Notes: generated by a model not told the origin, from the sequence alone. A stretch of 64,000 bases of DNA from Mucilaginibacter lacusdianchii (GCF_009770985.1 NZ_WSRW01000003.1:186001-250000), one strand, 5' to 3'; positions 53,886-62,633 are shown, counted from the first letter of the stretch. A program made the numbers and translations.

Positions 53886-54935
53886 TTATTGAATAGTGAC
53901 CAACCCTTCGAAGGTGCGTTTGGTAATTTGTGGTGAAAAGCAAGCCAGCATCTCCTCTGCTTTCTTAACCATCTGCTCCGAGCCAATCACAATAGCGGTG
54001 CGCTGGTGCAGATCCGTCACTTCCAACTCCAGTATCCTCGAGTAACCGTTACTCGCTTTACCACCCGCCTGTTCTACAATAAAAGCCATCGGGTTGCACT
54101 CATACACCAGCCGAAGTTTGCCGCTGGGTGCCTGTGCTGTCATGGGGTATATGAAAATGCCGCCTTTAATTAAGCTTCTATGCAAATCGGCCACCATTGA
54201 GCCGGTATATCTGGACGTATAGGGGCGATTCGTAGGCTTATCTTCTACCTGGCAGTACTTGATGTATTTTTTGATGCCATCCGGAAAGTGCGTATAGTAA
54301 CCTTCGTTGATTGAATAGATATTGCCATCTTTAGGCATCTGCATATCGGGATGTGATAAACAGAACTCACCAATAGAAGGATCCAGTGTAAAGCCGTTGA
54401 CCCCTTTGCCGGTGGTGTACACCAGCATGGTCGAGGATCCATAGATAACATAGCCTGCCGCTACCTGCTGGGTGCCTTGCTGCAGTACGTCATCCATCGT
54501 GGCTTTGCCTTCGGTGCTTTTTCTGCGGTAGATGGAAAAGATGGTGCCAACGGCCACATTCACATCAATGTTGGAAGAGCCATCCAAAGGGTCAATGGCT
54601 ACAATGTATTTGGCGTTCTTGGAAATCTCCGAGTCGATATACAGGTACTCGTCGTTTTCCTCACTCACCACAATGCAGCACTCGCCACCGCTTTGCAAAG
54701 CCGAGATGAACTGCTCGTTGGCATACACGTCCAGCTTTTTCTGGCCCTCGCCCTGGATGTTGGTCGAGCCGGCATCGCCCAAAATGTCCGCCAGCCCCGC
54801 TTTGTTCACCTCGCGGTTCACCAGCTTGGCGGCAATGCCAATGTCGCGCAGTAAACGCGAGAGCTCCCCCTTGGCATAGGGAAAATCCGCCTGCTTTTCA
54901 ATGATAAATTGTCCTAATGTCTTTACTCCTTGCAT
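53886..54935 (-). CDS. fbp: Class I fructose-1,6-bisphosphatase
   Basis: The 349-residue cytoplasmic enzyme has all class I FBPase motifs: [16 protein letters not shown], the acidic EENDEY segment, the metal-binding [12 protein letters not shown] (about residues 113-124), [20 protein letters not shown] and the substrate site [16 protein letters not shown]. It hydrolyses fructose-1,6-bisphosphate in gluconeogenesis. It is the first gene of a minus-strand operon that continues with a carbohydrate esterase and DUF5703, which is an unusual place for a central-metabolism gene. Growth on pyruvate plus DHAP from sugar acids, as predicted for the adjacent 56327-62257 operon, would require this step. 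Confidence 0.95.
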   Translation of the reverse strand: MQGVKTLGQFIIEKQADFPYAKGELSRLLRDIGIAAKLVNREVNKAGLADILGDAGSTNIQGEGQKKLDVYANEQFISALQSGGECCIVVSEENDEYLYIDSEISKNAKYIVAIDPLDGSSNIDVNVAVGTIFSIYRRKSTEGKATMDDVLQQGTQQVAAGYVIYGSSTMLVYTTGKGVNGFTLDPSIGEFCLSHPDMQMPKDGNIYSINEGYYTHFPDGIKKYIKYCQVEDKPTNRPYTSRYTGSMVADLHRSLIKGGIFIYPMTAQAPSGKLRLVYECNPMAFIVEQAGGKASNGYSRILELEVTDLHQRTAIVIGSEQMVKKAEEMLACFSPQITKRTFEGLVTIQ

Positions 54936-55031
54936 AGATAGATGATAGATATGATGTTAAAAAATTATTATCTCGGTAATAGGTATGCTAAAAAAGTACT
55001 TGGCAAGTTGTTAGCTTACTTAGCCGGGATA

Positions 55032-55073
55032 AGTGCTATAGGCTAGCACTCAGGTTTATCTGCTACAAAGGTA
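55032..55073 (-). promoter_or_regulatory. Probable fbp promoter with inverted repeat near the start site
   Basis: Read on the minus strand, TACCTTTG at 55073-55066 fits the Bacteroidota -7 element TAnnTTTG exactly. I do not see a matching TTTG at the usual -33 distance. Just downstream lies a perfect inverted repeat, AGTGCTA and TAGCACT separated by 5 bp (55032-55050), at or after the expected transcription start, where a repressor could bind or a 5' RNA hairpin could form. Confidence 0.45.
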
Positions 55074-55156
55074 TAAGTACAGCGTAGCCTGGCATTGCTA
55101 ATTTTGGCCAAATGCTATACAATATTATCAAAGGGAAGGAAAGAAAGTATTATAGG

Positions 55157-56029
55157 CTAGTTTTTCAAATAGCGTCGTTTGTATTCCGCCGGTGTTATAC
55201 CTTTAACTTTTTTAAAATGCCGGTAAAAGTTAGATACGTTGTTAAAACCGCATTCAAAGCAAATCACCTCAGTAATCAGTTTGTTTTCTACCAGTAAGCG
55301 GCAAGCGTGACTTATTCTGATCTCTATCAAAAAATCATAATAAGTTTTATTAGTCATCAGCTTAAAATACCGGCAGAACGAGGTGACGCTTAAATTGCTT
55401 AATGCCGAAATTTCATTTAGGGTAATGTCGCGCTTGTAGTTGGATAGTGTATAAGTATAAATCTGGCTCAAACGGGCATCGTCGGTTTCACTGGGTTGCT
55501 GAAACGCATTCAGATTGTTTACAATGGGCTTAAATTCTTTTGTTTCGGCCAGTTGTTTTAAAATAGAAAGCATTACAATTAAACGATCCAAGCCGCTGGC
55601 ATCTACACCGGCCCGCATCAAACTAATAACCTTTTCTTTTGCCTCGCCCTGAATAATCATGCCGCTTTTAGCCCGCTCAAACATCTTATTAACAACATAC
55701 GCTTCAGGAAGCGACAAAATATCTTTACCTAGGCAGGTTGGTAAAAACTGAAAAACAATAGCTTCAATATTTAAGCAGCTGTTGGGCTGGTAATATTCCT
55801 CGCGGCAGCGCCAGGCGTGCGGTAAATTTTGGCCCAGCAAAATCAATTCGCCTGCCGAAAAGTTTCCAATATTATCACCAATAAACCGAACACCCTCTCC
55901 TTTGATATTATAATGTAGCTCCAGCTCGGGGTGATAGTGCCATATGTTGCCAAAGTTTGGTTTTATATCATGGCGAATAGTGAATGAGGTTTCTGCCTCG
56001 CCCGACAGTTTTCGATAAAGCGGCTTCAT
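55157..56029 (-). CDS. AraC-family transcriptional regulator with N-terminal cupin
   Basis: The 290-residue protein has an N-terminal cupin sensor (IWHYHPELELHYNIKGEG, then GELILLGQNLPHAW) and a C-terminal AraC double helix-turn-helix: ITLNEISALSNLSVTSFCRY for the first and LITEVICFECGFNNVSNFYR for the second, ending GITPAEYKRRYL. The cupin probably binds a sugar or sugar acid. It is divergent from the acid-sugar operon starting at 56327, with 297 bp between, and so is its best candidate regulator; fbp on its other side may also be a target. It is the only transcription factor gene in the window. Confidence 0.92.
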   Translation of the reverse strand: MKPLYRKLSGEAETSFTIRHDIKPNFGNIWHYHPELELHYNIKGEGVRFIGDNIGNFSAGELILLGQNLPHAWRCREEYYQPNSCLNIEAIVFQFLPTCLGKDILSLPEAYVVNKMFERAKSGMIIQGEAKEKVISLMRAGVDASGLDRLIVMLSILKQLAETKEFKPIVNNLNAFQQPSETDDARLSQIYTYTLSNYKRDITLNEISALSNLSVTSFCRYFKLMTNKTYYDFLIEIRISHACRLLVENKLITEVICFECGFNNVSNFYRHFKKVKGITPAEYKRRYLKN

Positions 56030-56326
56030 AGCGGTGATTATAATTGGTCGTTAAAGTTAATAAAACCGGTATAAAAAGTATAATATCTATACCTATAAAT
56101 GATGTATTCTGAGGCGTTTCATGGTAAGATGCTATTGTTTATAGAAAAAATGCTACAAAAAATGGAGTGTATACGTAGCTATGTTTGTAATGAAGAAACC
56201 AGTAAACCACATTATTATTTACTAAAGGATCTATTTAAATGGCGTTTTTAAATACGGCTTTATTTATTTAAGGCGTAGTATTTATCGCTCCTTATTTTTA
56301 AAGAAAATTATACTACAAAGCTATAA
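56030..56326. promoter_or_regulatory. Divergent intergenic region between araC-type gene and acid-sugar operon
   Basis: This 297-bp AT-rich stretch must hold the promoters of both divergent genes. TATGTTTG at 56180-56187 fits the plus-strand -7 consensus TAnnTTTG but lacks an obvious -33 TTTG. CTATAAATG occurs at about 56093 and again at 56321, the second copy overlapping the start codon. No ORF or hairpin terminator is visible. Confidence 0.4.
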
Positions 56327-57472
56327 ATGCAAAATTTGAAAATTCACTTTCCGGGTAAGCTGATTTTTGGAAACGGATGTTTGCAAAACTTGGCCGACGA
56401 GATTCAGCAATTGGGCTGCAAGGAGGTGTTAATTGTTACCATTGAGCCGCTTCTTTCACAAATTGATGCCTTAATTAAGCAGTTAAAGGACTTATATATT
56501 AAGGTTAATATAGATACCAGCATTGTTAGAGAACCTACTTTTACCGATTTTGATGCATTAATGCAAAAGCAAGCTGCATCTAATCCCGATGCGGTATTGG
56601 GTATAGGCGGTGGAAGCGTTTTAGATATTGCCAAGCTGGTTGCTGCGCAATTAGGCAATTTGCAAACGTTATCTGAAATTGTAGGCAACGGTCTTTTAAA
56701 GCAACGTCACAAAAAACTGATTTGCGTGCCTGCCACCTCGGGCACAGGCAGCGAGGTTTCGCCTAATGCTATATTGGTGGATGACTCGGATAATCAGAAA
56801 AAAGGCATTATTAGTCCGTTTTTGGTTCCTGATATTGTTTATGTTGATCCTTTACTTACTATAAGTGTTCCACCCGCTATCACAGCGGCTACCGGACTGG
56901 ATGCATTAACTCATTGTTTAGAAGCCTATACCAACAAATTTGCCCAGCCTTTTATTGATATGTATGCTTACGAAGGCATGCGCTTAATTGCAGCCAACAT
57001 AGTTACGGCTGTAAAAAACGGTAATGACGAAAACGCACGTACACAGGTAGCGATGGGTAGCATGCTGGGCGGATTTTGTTTAGGCCCTGTTAATACCGCA
57101 GCTGTGCATGCACTTTCTTATCCTTTAGGTAGCATGTTTCATTTGGCGCATGGTTTATCTAACGCTTTGTTGCTCCCTTATGTAATGGAGTTTAATGCGG
57201 TAGCAGCGCCGCATCGGTACGCAGATGTAGCGGTGGCGTTAGGTTGCAGCCGGCAAAGCGATGATAGGGCAACTGCTCAGGCAGGCGTTGATAAAATTAA
57301 AGAACTGATAGCCCAATGCGGCATCCCGGCAAGGCTCAGAGACCTGGATATTCCGCAGAATGTGATACCGCAAATGGCTGATGATGCCATGAAAATTACA
57401 AGATTATTAAACAATAATCCCCGACCGGTCACACTGGATGATGCAATAGCTATTTACCAGGCGGCTTATTAA
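56327..57472 (+). CDS. Iron-containing (group III) alcohol dehydrogenase
   Basis: The 381-residue protein has the nucleotide-binding GIGGGSVLDIAK, the VPATSGTGSEVS loop, and metal ligands in GLDALTHCLEAY (Asp and His near 190-194) and AVHALSYPLGSMFHLAHG (two His near 261 and 275). Members interconvert aldehydes or ketones and alcohols with NAD(P)H; examples include lactaldehyde reductase and hydroxy-acid dehydrogenases. As the first gene of an operon with a pyruvate-type lyase, a PdxA homologue and an acid-sugar kinase, it could reduce a four-carbon aldehyde-acid to threonate. Lactaldehyde reduction from rhamnose or fucose breakdown is the alternative. Confidence 0.9.
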   Translation: MQNLKIHFPGKLIFGNGCLQNLADEIQQLGCKEVLIVTIEPLLSQIDALIKQLKDLYIKVNIDTSIVREPTFTDFDALMQKQAASNPDAVLGIGGGSVLDIAKLVAAQLGNLQTLSEIVGNGLLKQRHKKLICVPATSGTGSEVSPNAILVDDSDNQKKGIISPFLVPDIVYVDPLLTISVPPAITAATGLDALTHCLEAYTNKFAQPFIDMYAYEGMRLIAANIVTAVKNGNDENARTQVAMGSMLGGFCLGPVNTAAVHALSYPLGSMFHLAHGLSNALLLPYVMEFNAVAAPHRYADVAVALGCSRQSDDRATAQAGVDKIKELIAQCGIPARLRDLDIPQNVIPQMADDAMKITRLLNNNPRPVTLDDAIAIYQAAY

Positions 57473-57510
57473 AACATTCAGCAGACAATTAAAAAGAGAT
57501 TGAAGCTTAA

Positions 57511-58449
57511 ATGAAAACAAACAAACAATTCCGGGGTAATGTAATACCGGTTATTACACCGCTTACGGCCAAATATCAATTAGATACTGAGGCGGTAGAG
57601 CGGATATTTGCCAACCTGTACGCCAACAAGGCGATGCCTTTTATATTGGGTACCACAGGGGAATCGCCTTCTTTATCTGCCGGAATTAAGTACGACTATC
57701 TGCGCGAAGCGTCGCGCCTTAAAAAGGCAGACAGTTTGCTGTACGTAGGTATTTCTGGAAATAGCCTGGAAGAAACCATAGAAATGGGCAAACGGAGTTT
57801 GGATGCAGGGGCAAATGCACTGGTAGCTACACTGCCGGCATATTACAACCTCACTACCGACCAAATGAAACGCTATTTTACAGATTTAGCCGATCAGGTA
57901 GCCGGCCCGCTAATTGTTTACAATATCCCGGCAACTACACACATGTCAATTCCGCTTGATTTGCTGGACGAGTTAAGTTATCATGAGCACATTGTTGGTA
58001 CTAAAGATTCGGAAAGGAGTAAAGAGCGCCTGGATCAATCGTTGGCGCTATGGGCATCGCGGGCAGACTTTAGTCATTTTTTAGGTTGGGCGGCACAATC
58101 AGCCTATGCGCTTTTTAACGGTACCGACGGTTTAGTACCGAGTACGGGCAATTTGCTACCCGATATTTATTGTGAAATGGTTGATGCCGTTTCATTAAGC
58201 GATGAAGACCGGGCTTACCGCTTTCAGCACCTGTCTGATGCGTTTGGAAATGTGTATCAAGCTGATCGATTACTAGGAGAGTCGTTGGCTGCCTTGAAAG
58301 TGCTGATGCAGGAAGCCGGTTTATGCCAGCCGTATATGATGTCACCTTTGCAAGAATTAGGTGAAAATGAAAAAGTTAGCTTAAAGCAGGCTTTATATGC
58401 TTTGATGGACAAAGAAGGAATTAAACTGAATAAATACAATCATGTCTGA
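57511..58449 (+). CDS. DHDPS/N-acetylneuraminate-lyase family aldolase, canonical type
   Basis: The 312-residue TIM barrel keeps the complete family signature: LGTTGESPSL (carboxylate loop near residue 51), catalytic Tyr in VYNIPATT (near 136) and Schiff-base Lys in VGTKDSER (near 165). Members cleave or form bonds next to pyruvate. The following genes act on four-carbon acid sugars, so a plausible substrate is a 2-keto-3-deoxy acid whose retro-aldol gives pyruvate plus a four-carbon product; Dha from RG-II fits this exactly (inference). It overlaps the PdxA-like gene by 8 bp, indicating translational coupling. Confidence 0.88.
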   Translation: MKTNKQFRGNVIPVITPLTAKYQLDTEAVERIFANLYANKAMPFILGTTGESPSLSAGIKYDYLREASRLKKADSLLYVGISGNSLEETIEMGKRSLDAGANALVATLPAYYNLTTDQMKRYFTDLADQVAGPLIVYNIPATTHMSIPLDLLDELSYHEHIVGTKDSERSKERLDQSLALWASRADFSHFLGWAAQSAYALFNGTDGLVPSTGNLLPDIYCEMVDAVSLSDEDRAYRFQHLSDAFGNVYQADRLLGESLAALKVLMQEAGLCQPYMMSPLQELGENEKVSLKQALYALMDKEGIKLNKYNHV

Positions 58450-59479
58450 AAAACCTATATTAGGCATCACCATGGGCGATCCAGCCAGTATCGGTCCGGA
58501 AATTGCCATCAAGGCGTTGCTCAATCAAGATATCTACGAACACTGCAGCCCTTTATTGGTAGGGGATGCTGGTGTATTTAATCACATCATTCAAAAACTG
58601 GGTTTACAGGCTACTATCAATCCAATTAGCCAGGTGCAGGAAGCACAGTTTAAATTCGGGCAAATAGATGTGTTCGATTTAAAGAATGTAAACCTGAATG
58701 AACTTGAGTTTGGCGTAGTTTCGGCTATGGCAGGTAATGCAGCATTCGAGTCGGTGGTAAAAGTGATTGAACTGGCTATGGCCGGCGAAATTGATGCAAC
58801 CGTAACCGGGCCGCTTAATAAAAAATCGATGAACGAGGCTGGCCATCATTTTGCTGGTCATACCGAAATTTATGCGCATTATACCCATACCAAAAAGTAT
58901 GCAATGCTGCTGGTAGAAGATAACATGAAGGTGATCCATGTATCAACCCACGTATCATTACGTCAGGCATGCGACTTGGTAAAAAAAGACCGGATTGTTG
59001 AAGTAGTTGAGCTATTACACAATGGCCTGATTAGCTTAGGCGAAACGAACCTTAAGATAGGTATTGCCGGTTTAAATCCGCATGCCGGCGACTCGGGCTT
59101 GTTTGGTACCGAAGATGATCAGGAAATATTGCCAGCTGTTCAGGAAGCGCTTAGTTTGGGCTATGATGTAGAAGGCCCTGTACCTGCCGATACGATGTTT
59201 TCAAAAGCTGCCACCGGTTACTATGGTGGGGTAGTGGCTATGTATCACGATCAAGGGCACATTCCGTTTAAGCTATCGGGCTTTAAATGGAACCCCGAAA
59301 AAAAGCAGATGGATAGCGTGAAAGGTGTTAACATCACCATGGGCTTGCCTATTATCCGTACCTCTGTAGATCACGGTACCGCGTTCGAGATTGCGGGCAA
59401 AGGCATAGCTAGTCCTGATGCGATGGTGTTAGCTATTGAATCAGCCATACAGCTGTCTAAAAACAAAACCACAGCATAG
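58442..59479 (+). CDS. pdxA2: PdxA-family 4-phospho-acid-sugar dehydrogenase (PdxA2-like)
   Basis: The 345-residue protein has the PdxA fold: ITMGDPASIGPEIA at the N-terminus, TGPLNKKSMNEAGHHFAGHT, GLNPHAGDSGLFGTEDD, and metal-binding His in YHDQGHIPFK and SVDHGTAFE. PdxA itself oxidises 4-phosphohydroxythreonine for vitamin B6 synthesis. Next to a DUF1537 kinase, the established role is the PdxA2 one: NAD-dependent oxidation of 4-phospho-threonate or -erythronate, followed by decarboxylation to DHAP and CO2. The 8-bp overlap with the lyase and 4-bp gap to the kinase support this. A true pyridoxal role cannot be excluded from sequence alone. Confidence 0.88.
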   Translation: MSEKPILGITMGDPASIGPEIAIKALLNQDIYEHCSPLLVGDAGVFNHIIQKLGLQATINPISQVQEAQFKFGQIDVFDLKNVNLNELEFGVVSAMAGNAAFESVVKVIELAMAGEIDATVTGPLNKKSMNEAGHHFAGHTEIYAHYTHTKKYAMLLVEDNMKVIHVSTHVSLRQACDLVKKDRIVEVVELLHNGLISLGETNLKIGIAGLNPHAGDSGLFGTEDDQEILPAVQEALSLGYDVEGPVPADTMFSKAATGYYGGVVAMYHDQGHIPFKLSGFKWNPEKKQMDSVKGVNITMGLPIIRTSVDHGTAFEIAGKGIASPDAMVLAIESAIQLSKNKTTA

Positions 59480-59483
59480 CTTT

Positions 59484-60638
59484 ATGATTGCTGTAATTGC
59501 TGATGACTTGACAGGTGCCGCCGAACTGGGCGGTATCGGACTGAGATACAATCTTCAGGTCGAGATCAGTACGCACGTCAGCGCAAACACAGCTGTCGAT
59601 CTGTTAATTATCAACACCGACTCCCGCTCCAAAACAGAAGCGGATGCCGTTGAAGCAGTTACCGAAATCAGCAAAGCATTAAAACAGCTTCATCCACAAT
59701 TTATTTACAAAAAAATAGATTCCGTACTGCGTGGTCATATCTTGCCCGAAGTGCAAGCTGAAATGCAAGTTTGGGGCGTACAAGGCACATTCATTATTCC
59801 CGCGAATCCGGCACTAGGGCGTACCTTGGTTAGCGGAACTTACTGGGTTAATGGTCAGCCAGTACATCAAACTTCTTTTTCCAGCGATCCCGAGTTTCCG
59901 GTAACCAGCGCTAATGTGCTGCACATGCTCAAGGCCGCTCAAGATAAATTAGCATTTAAAAAGCACCACGAGGTATACAGCAACACGGGTATAATAGTTG
60001 GCGAAGTAAGCGATGTTCGGGATTTAAATTCATGGGCACAAAAAGCGGCTCCGTATCGATACGTGGTGGGGGCAGCCGGTTTCTTCAATGCTTTGCTACA
60101 AGCCCGGGTTAATCCTAATGAGCATGCTTTGGTAGAAATAGCACCGTTTGGCATGCCGGCTTTGTATGTGAGTGGTACTACCTTTGCTAATAGCGCCAAA
60201 GCCATTAAAGCATTAAAAGTTTCAGGCGGACCCGTAAGTTATTTACCGTTGATAAATGATTTAACGCCCAAAGCTTGGCAGCAATGCCTACACGCATGGT
60301 GCGAAGATATATGCAAATTGATCAACGAGCATGGTAAGGCAATTATGTCTATTGATCAGGAGATATCGCTTGATAAAACCATCAGCGCCTTACAATTGCG
60401 GGAAGGCATGGCAAGCGTTGTGAAAAAGGTGTTTGAGCAAGTAAATGTTGAAGAGCTGGTTATAGAAGGCGGCTCAACTGCTGCTGCAATATTGAAATGC
60501 TTAAAGTTAAATACCCTTTATCCTGTTGAAGAATTGGCTGCAGGTGTTATCAGAAACAAGGCATTGTTTCATCATAAATTATATGTTACTTTAAAACCAG
60601 GTAGTTATAACTGGGGAGAGAAGATATGGCATTTTTAA
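59484..60638 (+). CDS. Four-carbon acid-sugar kinase (DUF1537 family)
   Basis: I chose the ATG at 59484, 4 bp after the pdxA2 stop, because it starts directly at the family motif MIAVIADDLTGAAE; the in-frame ATG at 59436 lies inside pdxA2. The 384-residue protein has the N-terminal sugar-acid-binding domain (DSRSKTEADA, KKIDSVLRGH) and the C-terminal nucleotide-binding domain (LVIEGGSTAAAIL, TLKPGSYNWGE). Characterised members phosphorylate D-threonate, L-threonate, D-erythronate or 3-oxo-isoapionate at the terminal hydroxyl. With PdxA2 next to it, threonate or erythronate is the likeliest substrate class. Confidence 0.9.
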   Translation: MIAVIADDLTGAAELGGIGLRYNLQVEISTHVSANTAVDLLIINTDSRSKTEADAVEAVTEISKALKQLHPQFIYKKIDSVLRGHILPEVQAEMQVWGVQGTFIIPANPALGRTLVSGTYWVNGQPVHQTSFSSDPEFPVTSANVLHMLKAAQDKLAFKKHHEVYSNTGIIVGEVSDVRDLNSWAQKAAPYRYVVGAAGFFNALLQARVNPNEHALVEIAPFGMPALYVSGTTFANSAKAIKALKVSGGPVSYLPLINDLTPKAWQQCLHAWCEDICKLINEHGKAIMSIDQEISLDKTISALQLREGMASVVKKVFEQVNVEELVIEGGSTAAAILKCLKLNTLYPVEELAAGVIRNKALFHHKLYVTLKPGSYNWGEKIWHF

Positions 60639-60670
60639 CTATCTGCTTGCAATAATACTAACCAAAAAAT

Positions 60671-62257
60671 ATGGCCAAACCCGTATTAGCAGTAATTGAT
60701 TATGTGATAATCATTGCTGTGTTATTAACAACACTTTTTTTTGGGCTACGATATGCGCGTAAGCAAAATTCTACACAAAATTATTTTGCAGCCAAAGGCA
60801 GGGTGCCTGCCTGGGCTATCGGGATGTCATTACTCGCTACGTTAATTAGTAGTGTGACGTTTTTGGGTTATCCGGGCGAGGGTTACTCGTCTAACTGGAT
60901 TTTGCTGGTACAGGGCTTAATGGTACCAGTGGTGCTGTTGGGTACTATATGGTTTATTGTGCCGCTTTTTAGAAAAGTAATTGGCTTGAGTACCTACGAG
61001 TATTTTGAGAAGCGCTTTGGTTTGTTTGCGCGTTACTACAGCTCTATTGCTTTTGTGCTCAGGCAGTTTTCAGGAATGGGAACCGTCTTTTTTCTGCTGG
61101 CGGTAGCTTTAAGTAACATGACGGGAGGAAATACCTTCGCTATTATTGTGGTGGTAGGCGTAATTATTATTGCTGTTAATTTGCTGGGTGGCATGGAAGC
61201 CGTTATATGGCTGGATGTATTTCAGGGTTTCATGCTGTTTGCCAGTGGTTTGTTGTGTTTAATTGTACTGGTGTTTTCGATAGACGGCGGCCCATCTGAA
61301 ATCTGGAAGGTGGCATCGGCCGGAGGGCGTACCGGTTTTGGACCATACGACATTAATTTTACGCGTTTAACATTCATTGTTATGGCTATAAACGGGCTGT
61401 TTTACGGCATACAAAAGTATGGCACCGATCAAACCGTAGTGCAACGATATTTAACAGCCAAAACAGATAAGGCGGCTATCCGGGCATCTTTGTTGGGTAT
61501 ATCGCTTACCGTGCCCGTATGGACCATGTTTATGCTGATTGGTACTTGCCTGTTTGTTTATTATAAACAACATCCGCTTCCGGCAGATACCAACGCCAAT
61601 GCAGTGTTCCCGTTTTTTATCATGACCAAGCTGCCCAGCGGCGTTATCGGCTTCATTCTGGCAGCCATGATATCGGCAGCTATTTGCAGCTTAAGTGCCG
61701 ATTTAAATTCACTGGCGGCGGTAGGGGTAGAGGATTATTATAAAAAGTTTAGACCTAACAAGTCAGACAAAGAGTACCTTAACGGGGGTAAATGGTTAAT
61801 TGTTATTTCTGGCATTATTTCCATCGCTATTGGCGGCATATATATCAATATTGGTAATGAAGGTATCTTGGGTATCATCTTTACCCTGTATGCCATATTT
61901 TCGGGTGGTATTGTGGGCGTATTCCTGCTGGGCATTTTTAGTGCACGGGCCAACAGGCAGGGTGTAAATATTGCTATTGGTGTATGTATCCTGTTTACGT
62001 CTTACGCATTTCTGACTTCAACACCCATCGGGCTAGGCCAAAACAAATCGTTGTTGCTTGATCTGGGTAAATACAACTTTACACACAACAAACTTATGCT
62101 GGGTGTTTACAGCCATTTGGTTGTTATTGTAGTTGGTTATGTGGCCAGCTTGTTTTTCCCTAAACCGGTGCTTGATCAGCGATTGCTGTACAGTGGTTGG
62201 CGTCAAAGCAGAAAGGGTCAAAATTCGCAAATTGAAGAGCTTACCAATGCTCACTAA
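60671..62257 (+). CDS. Sodium:solute symporter (SSS family), third of three
   Basis: The 528-residue membrane protein has about 13-14 helices and resembles the 7219 symporter in GMSLLATLISSVTFLGYPGE, LLGGMEAVIWLDVFQGF, the YGTDQTVVQRYL loop and the Na+-site helix AAMISAAICSLSADLNSLAA. It is the last gene of the operon with alcohol dehydrogenase, lyase, PdxA2 and acid-sugar kinase, so it probably imports the acid that the operon degrades. The 7219 and 60671 carriers each pair with a DHDPS-family lyase, suggesting related keto-deoxy acid substrates (inference). A TAT-rich tail follows with no clear terminator. Confidence 0.9.
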   Translation: MAKPVLAVIDYVIIIAVLLTTLFFGLRYARKQNSTQNYFAAKGRVPAWAIGMSLLATLISSVTFLGYPGEGYSSNWILLVQGLMVPVVLLGTIWFIVPLFRKVIGLSTYEYFEKRFGLFARYYSSIAFVLRQFSGMGTVFFLLAVALSNMTGGNTFAIIVVVGVIIIAVNLLGGMEAVIWLDVFQGFMLFASGLLCLIVLVFSIDGGPSEIWKVASAGGRTGFGPYDINFTRLTFIVMAINGLFYGIQKYGTDQTVVQRYLTAKTDKAAIRASLLGISLTVPVWTMFMLIGTCLFVYYKQHPLPADTNANAVFPFFIMTKLPSGVIGFILAAMISAAICSLSADLNSLAAVGVEDYYKKFRPNKSDKEYLNGGKWLIVISGIISIAIGGIYINIGNEGILGIIFTLYAIFSGGIVGVFLLGIFSARANRQGVNIAIGVCILFTSYAFLTSTPIGLGQNKSLLLDLGKYNFTHNKLMLGVYSHLVVIVVGYVASLFFPKPVLDQRLLYSGWRQSRKGQNSQIEELTNAH

Positions 62258-62494
62258 CCTATTAAGAATAGAAATTTAAAAAATAATCGGCTGATTTTAA
62301 GGACTATTATAATTTAGGTCAATTATTTTGTTGGATTTATAATTTTCACGTCTATCTTTGCAGCAGATTCACAGTTAAGGACATCAATAATAGCTAAATC
62401 ATCAAACGGTTTAGAAGTTAAAAAAGCCCAATTGTTAATCACTTTAGCAGCCAGAAAATGAAGATTTCGAAATGCTAAAAGTTCTTTAAAATAA

Positions 62495-62525
62495 TTTGCA
62501 ATAGTAAATAAAAAGCTTACCTTTG
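62495..62525 (+). promoter_or_regulatory. Bacteroidota-type promoter of tRNA-Pro
   Basis: TTTG at 62495-62498 and TACCTTTG at 62518-62525 are separated by 19 bp, an exact fit to the Bacteroidota -33/-7 consensus (TTTG / TAnnTTTG). The tRNA begins 11 bp downstream of the -7 element. Confidence 0.8.
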
Positions 62526-62535
62526 CAAACCCTTC

Positions 62536-62609
62536 CGGGATGTAGCGTAGCCCGGTATCGCGCCACATTTGGGATGTGGAGGCCGCAGGTTCGAATCCTG
62601 CCATCCCGA
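62536..62609 (+). tRNA. tRNA-Pro (UGG anticodon)
   Basis: The 74-nt sequence folds as a full cloverleaf: acceptor CGGGATG/CATCCCG, D stem GCG/CGC, anticodon stem CCACA/TGTGG with loop TTTGGGA (anticodon TGG), 5-nt variable loop, T stem GCAGG/CCTGC with TTCGAAT, discriminator A. CCA is not encoded. Its 3' end faces an integrase gene, so it may be the attachment site of an integrated element. Confidence 0.97.
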
Positions 62610-62617
62610 CGATACCA

Positions 62618-62633
62618 CATATCAAACGATATG
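62618..62633. repeat. Inverted repeat after tRNA-Pro
   Basis: CATATC (62618-62623) and GATATG (62628-62633) are separated by AAAC, directly between the tRNA end and the terminator. It could be part of an attachment-site core region. Confidence 0.35.

Noticed and set aside
54477-54879. Two overlapping plus-strand ORFs of 125 and 115 codons
   Set aside because: They lie entirely antisense to fbp, whose motifs are complete; both are shadow frames.
62323-62625. 100-codon minus-strand ORF beginning MICGIVGMAGFEPAAS
   Set aside because: Its N-terminal part is the antisense translation of tRNA-Pro (a familiar false protein pattern) and the rest covers the tRNA promoter region.
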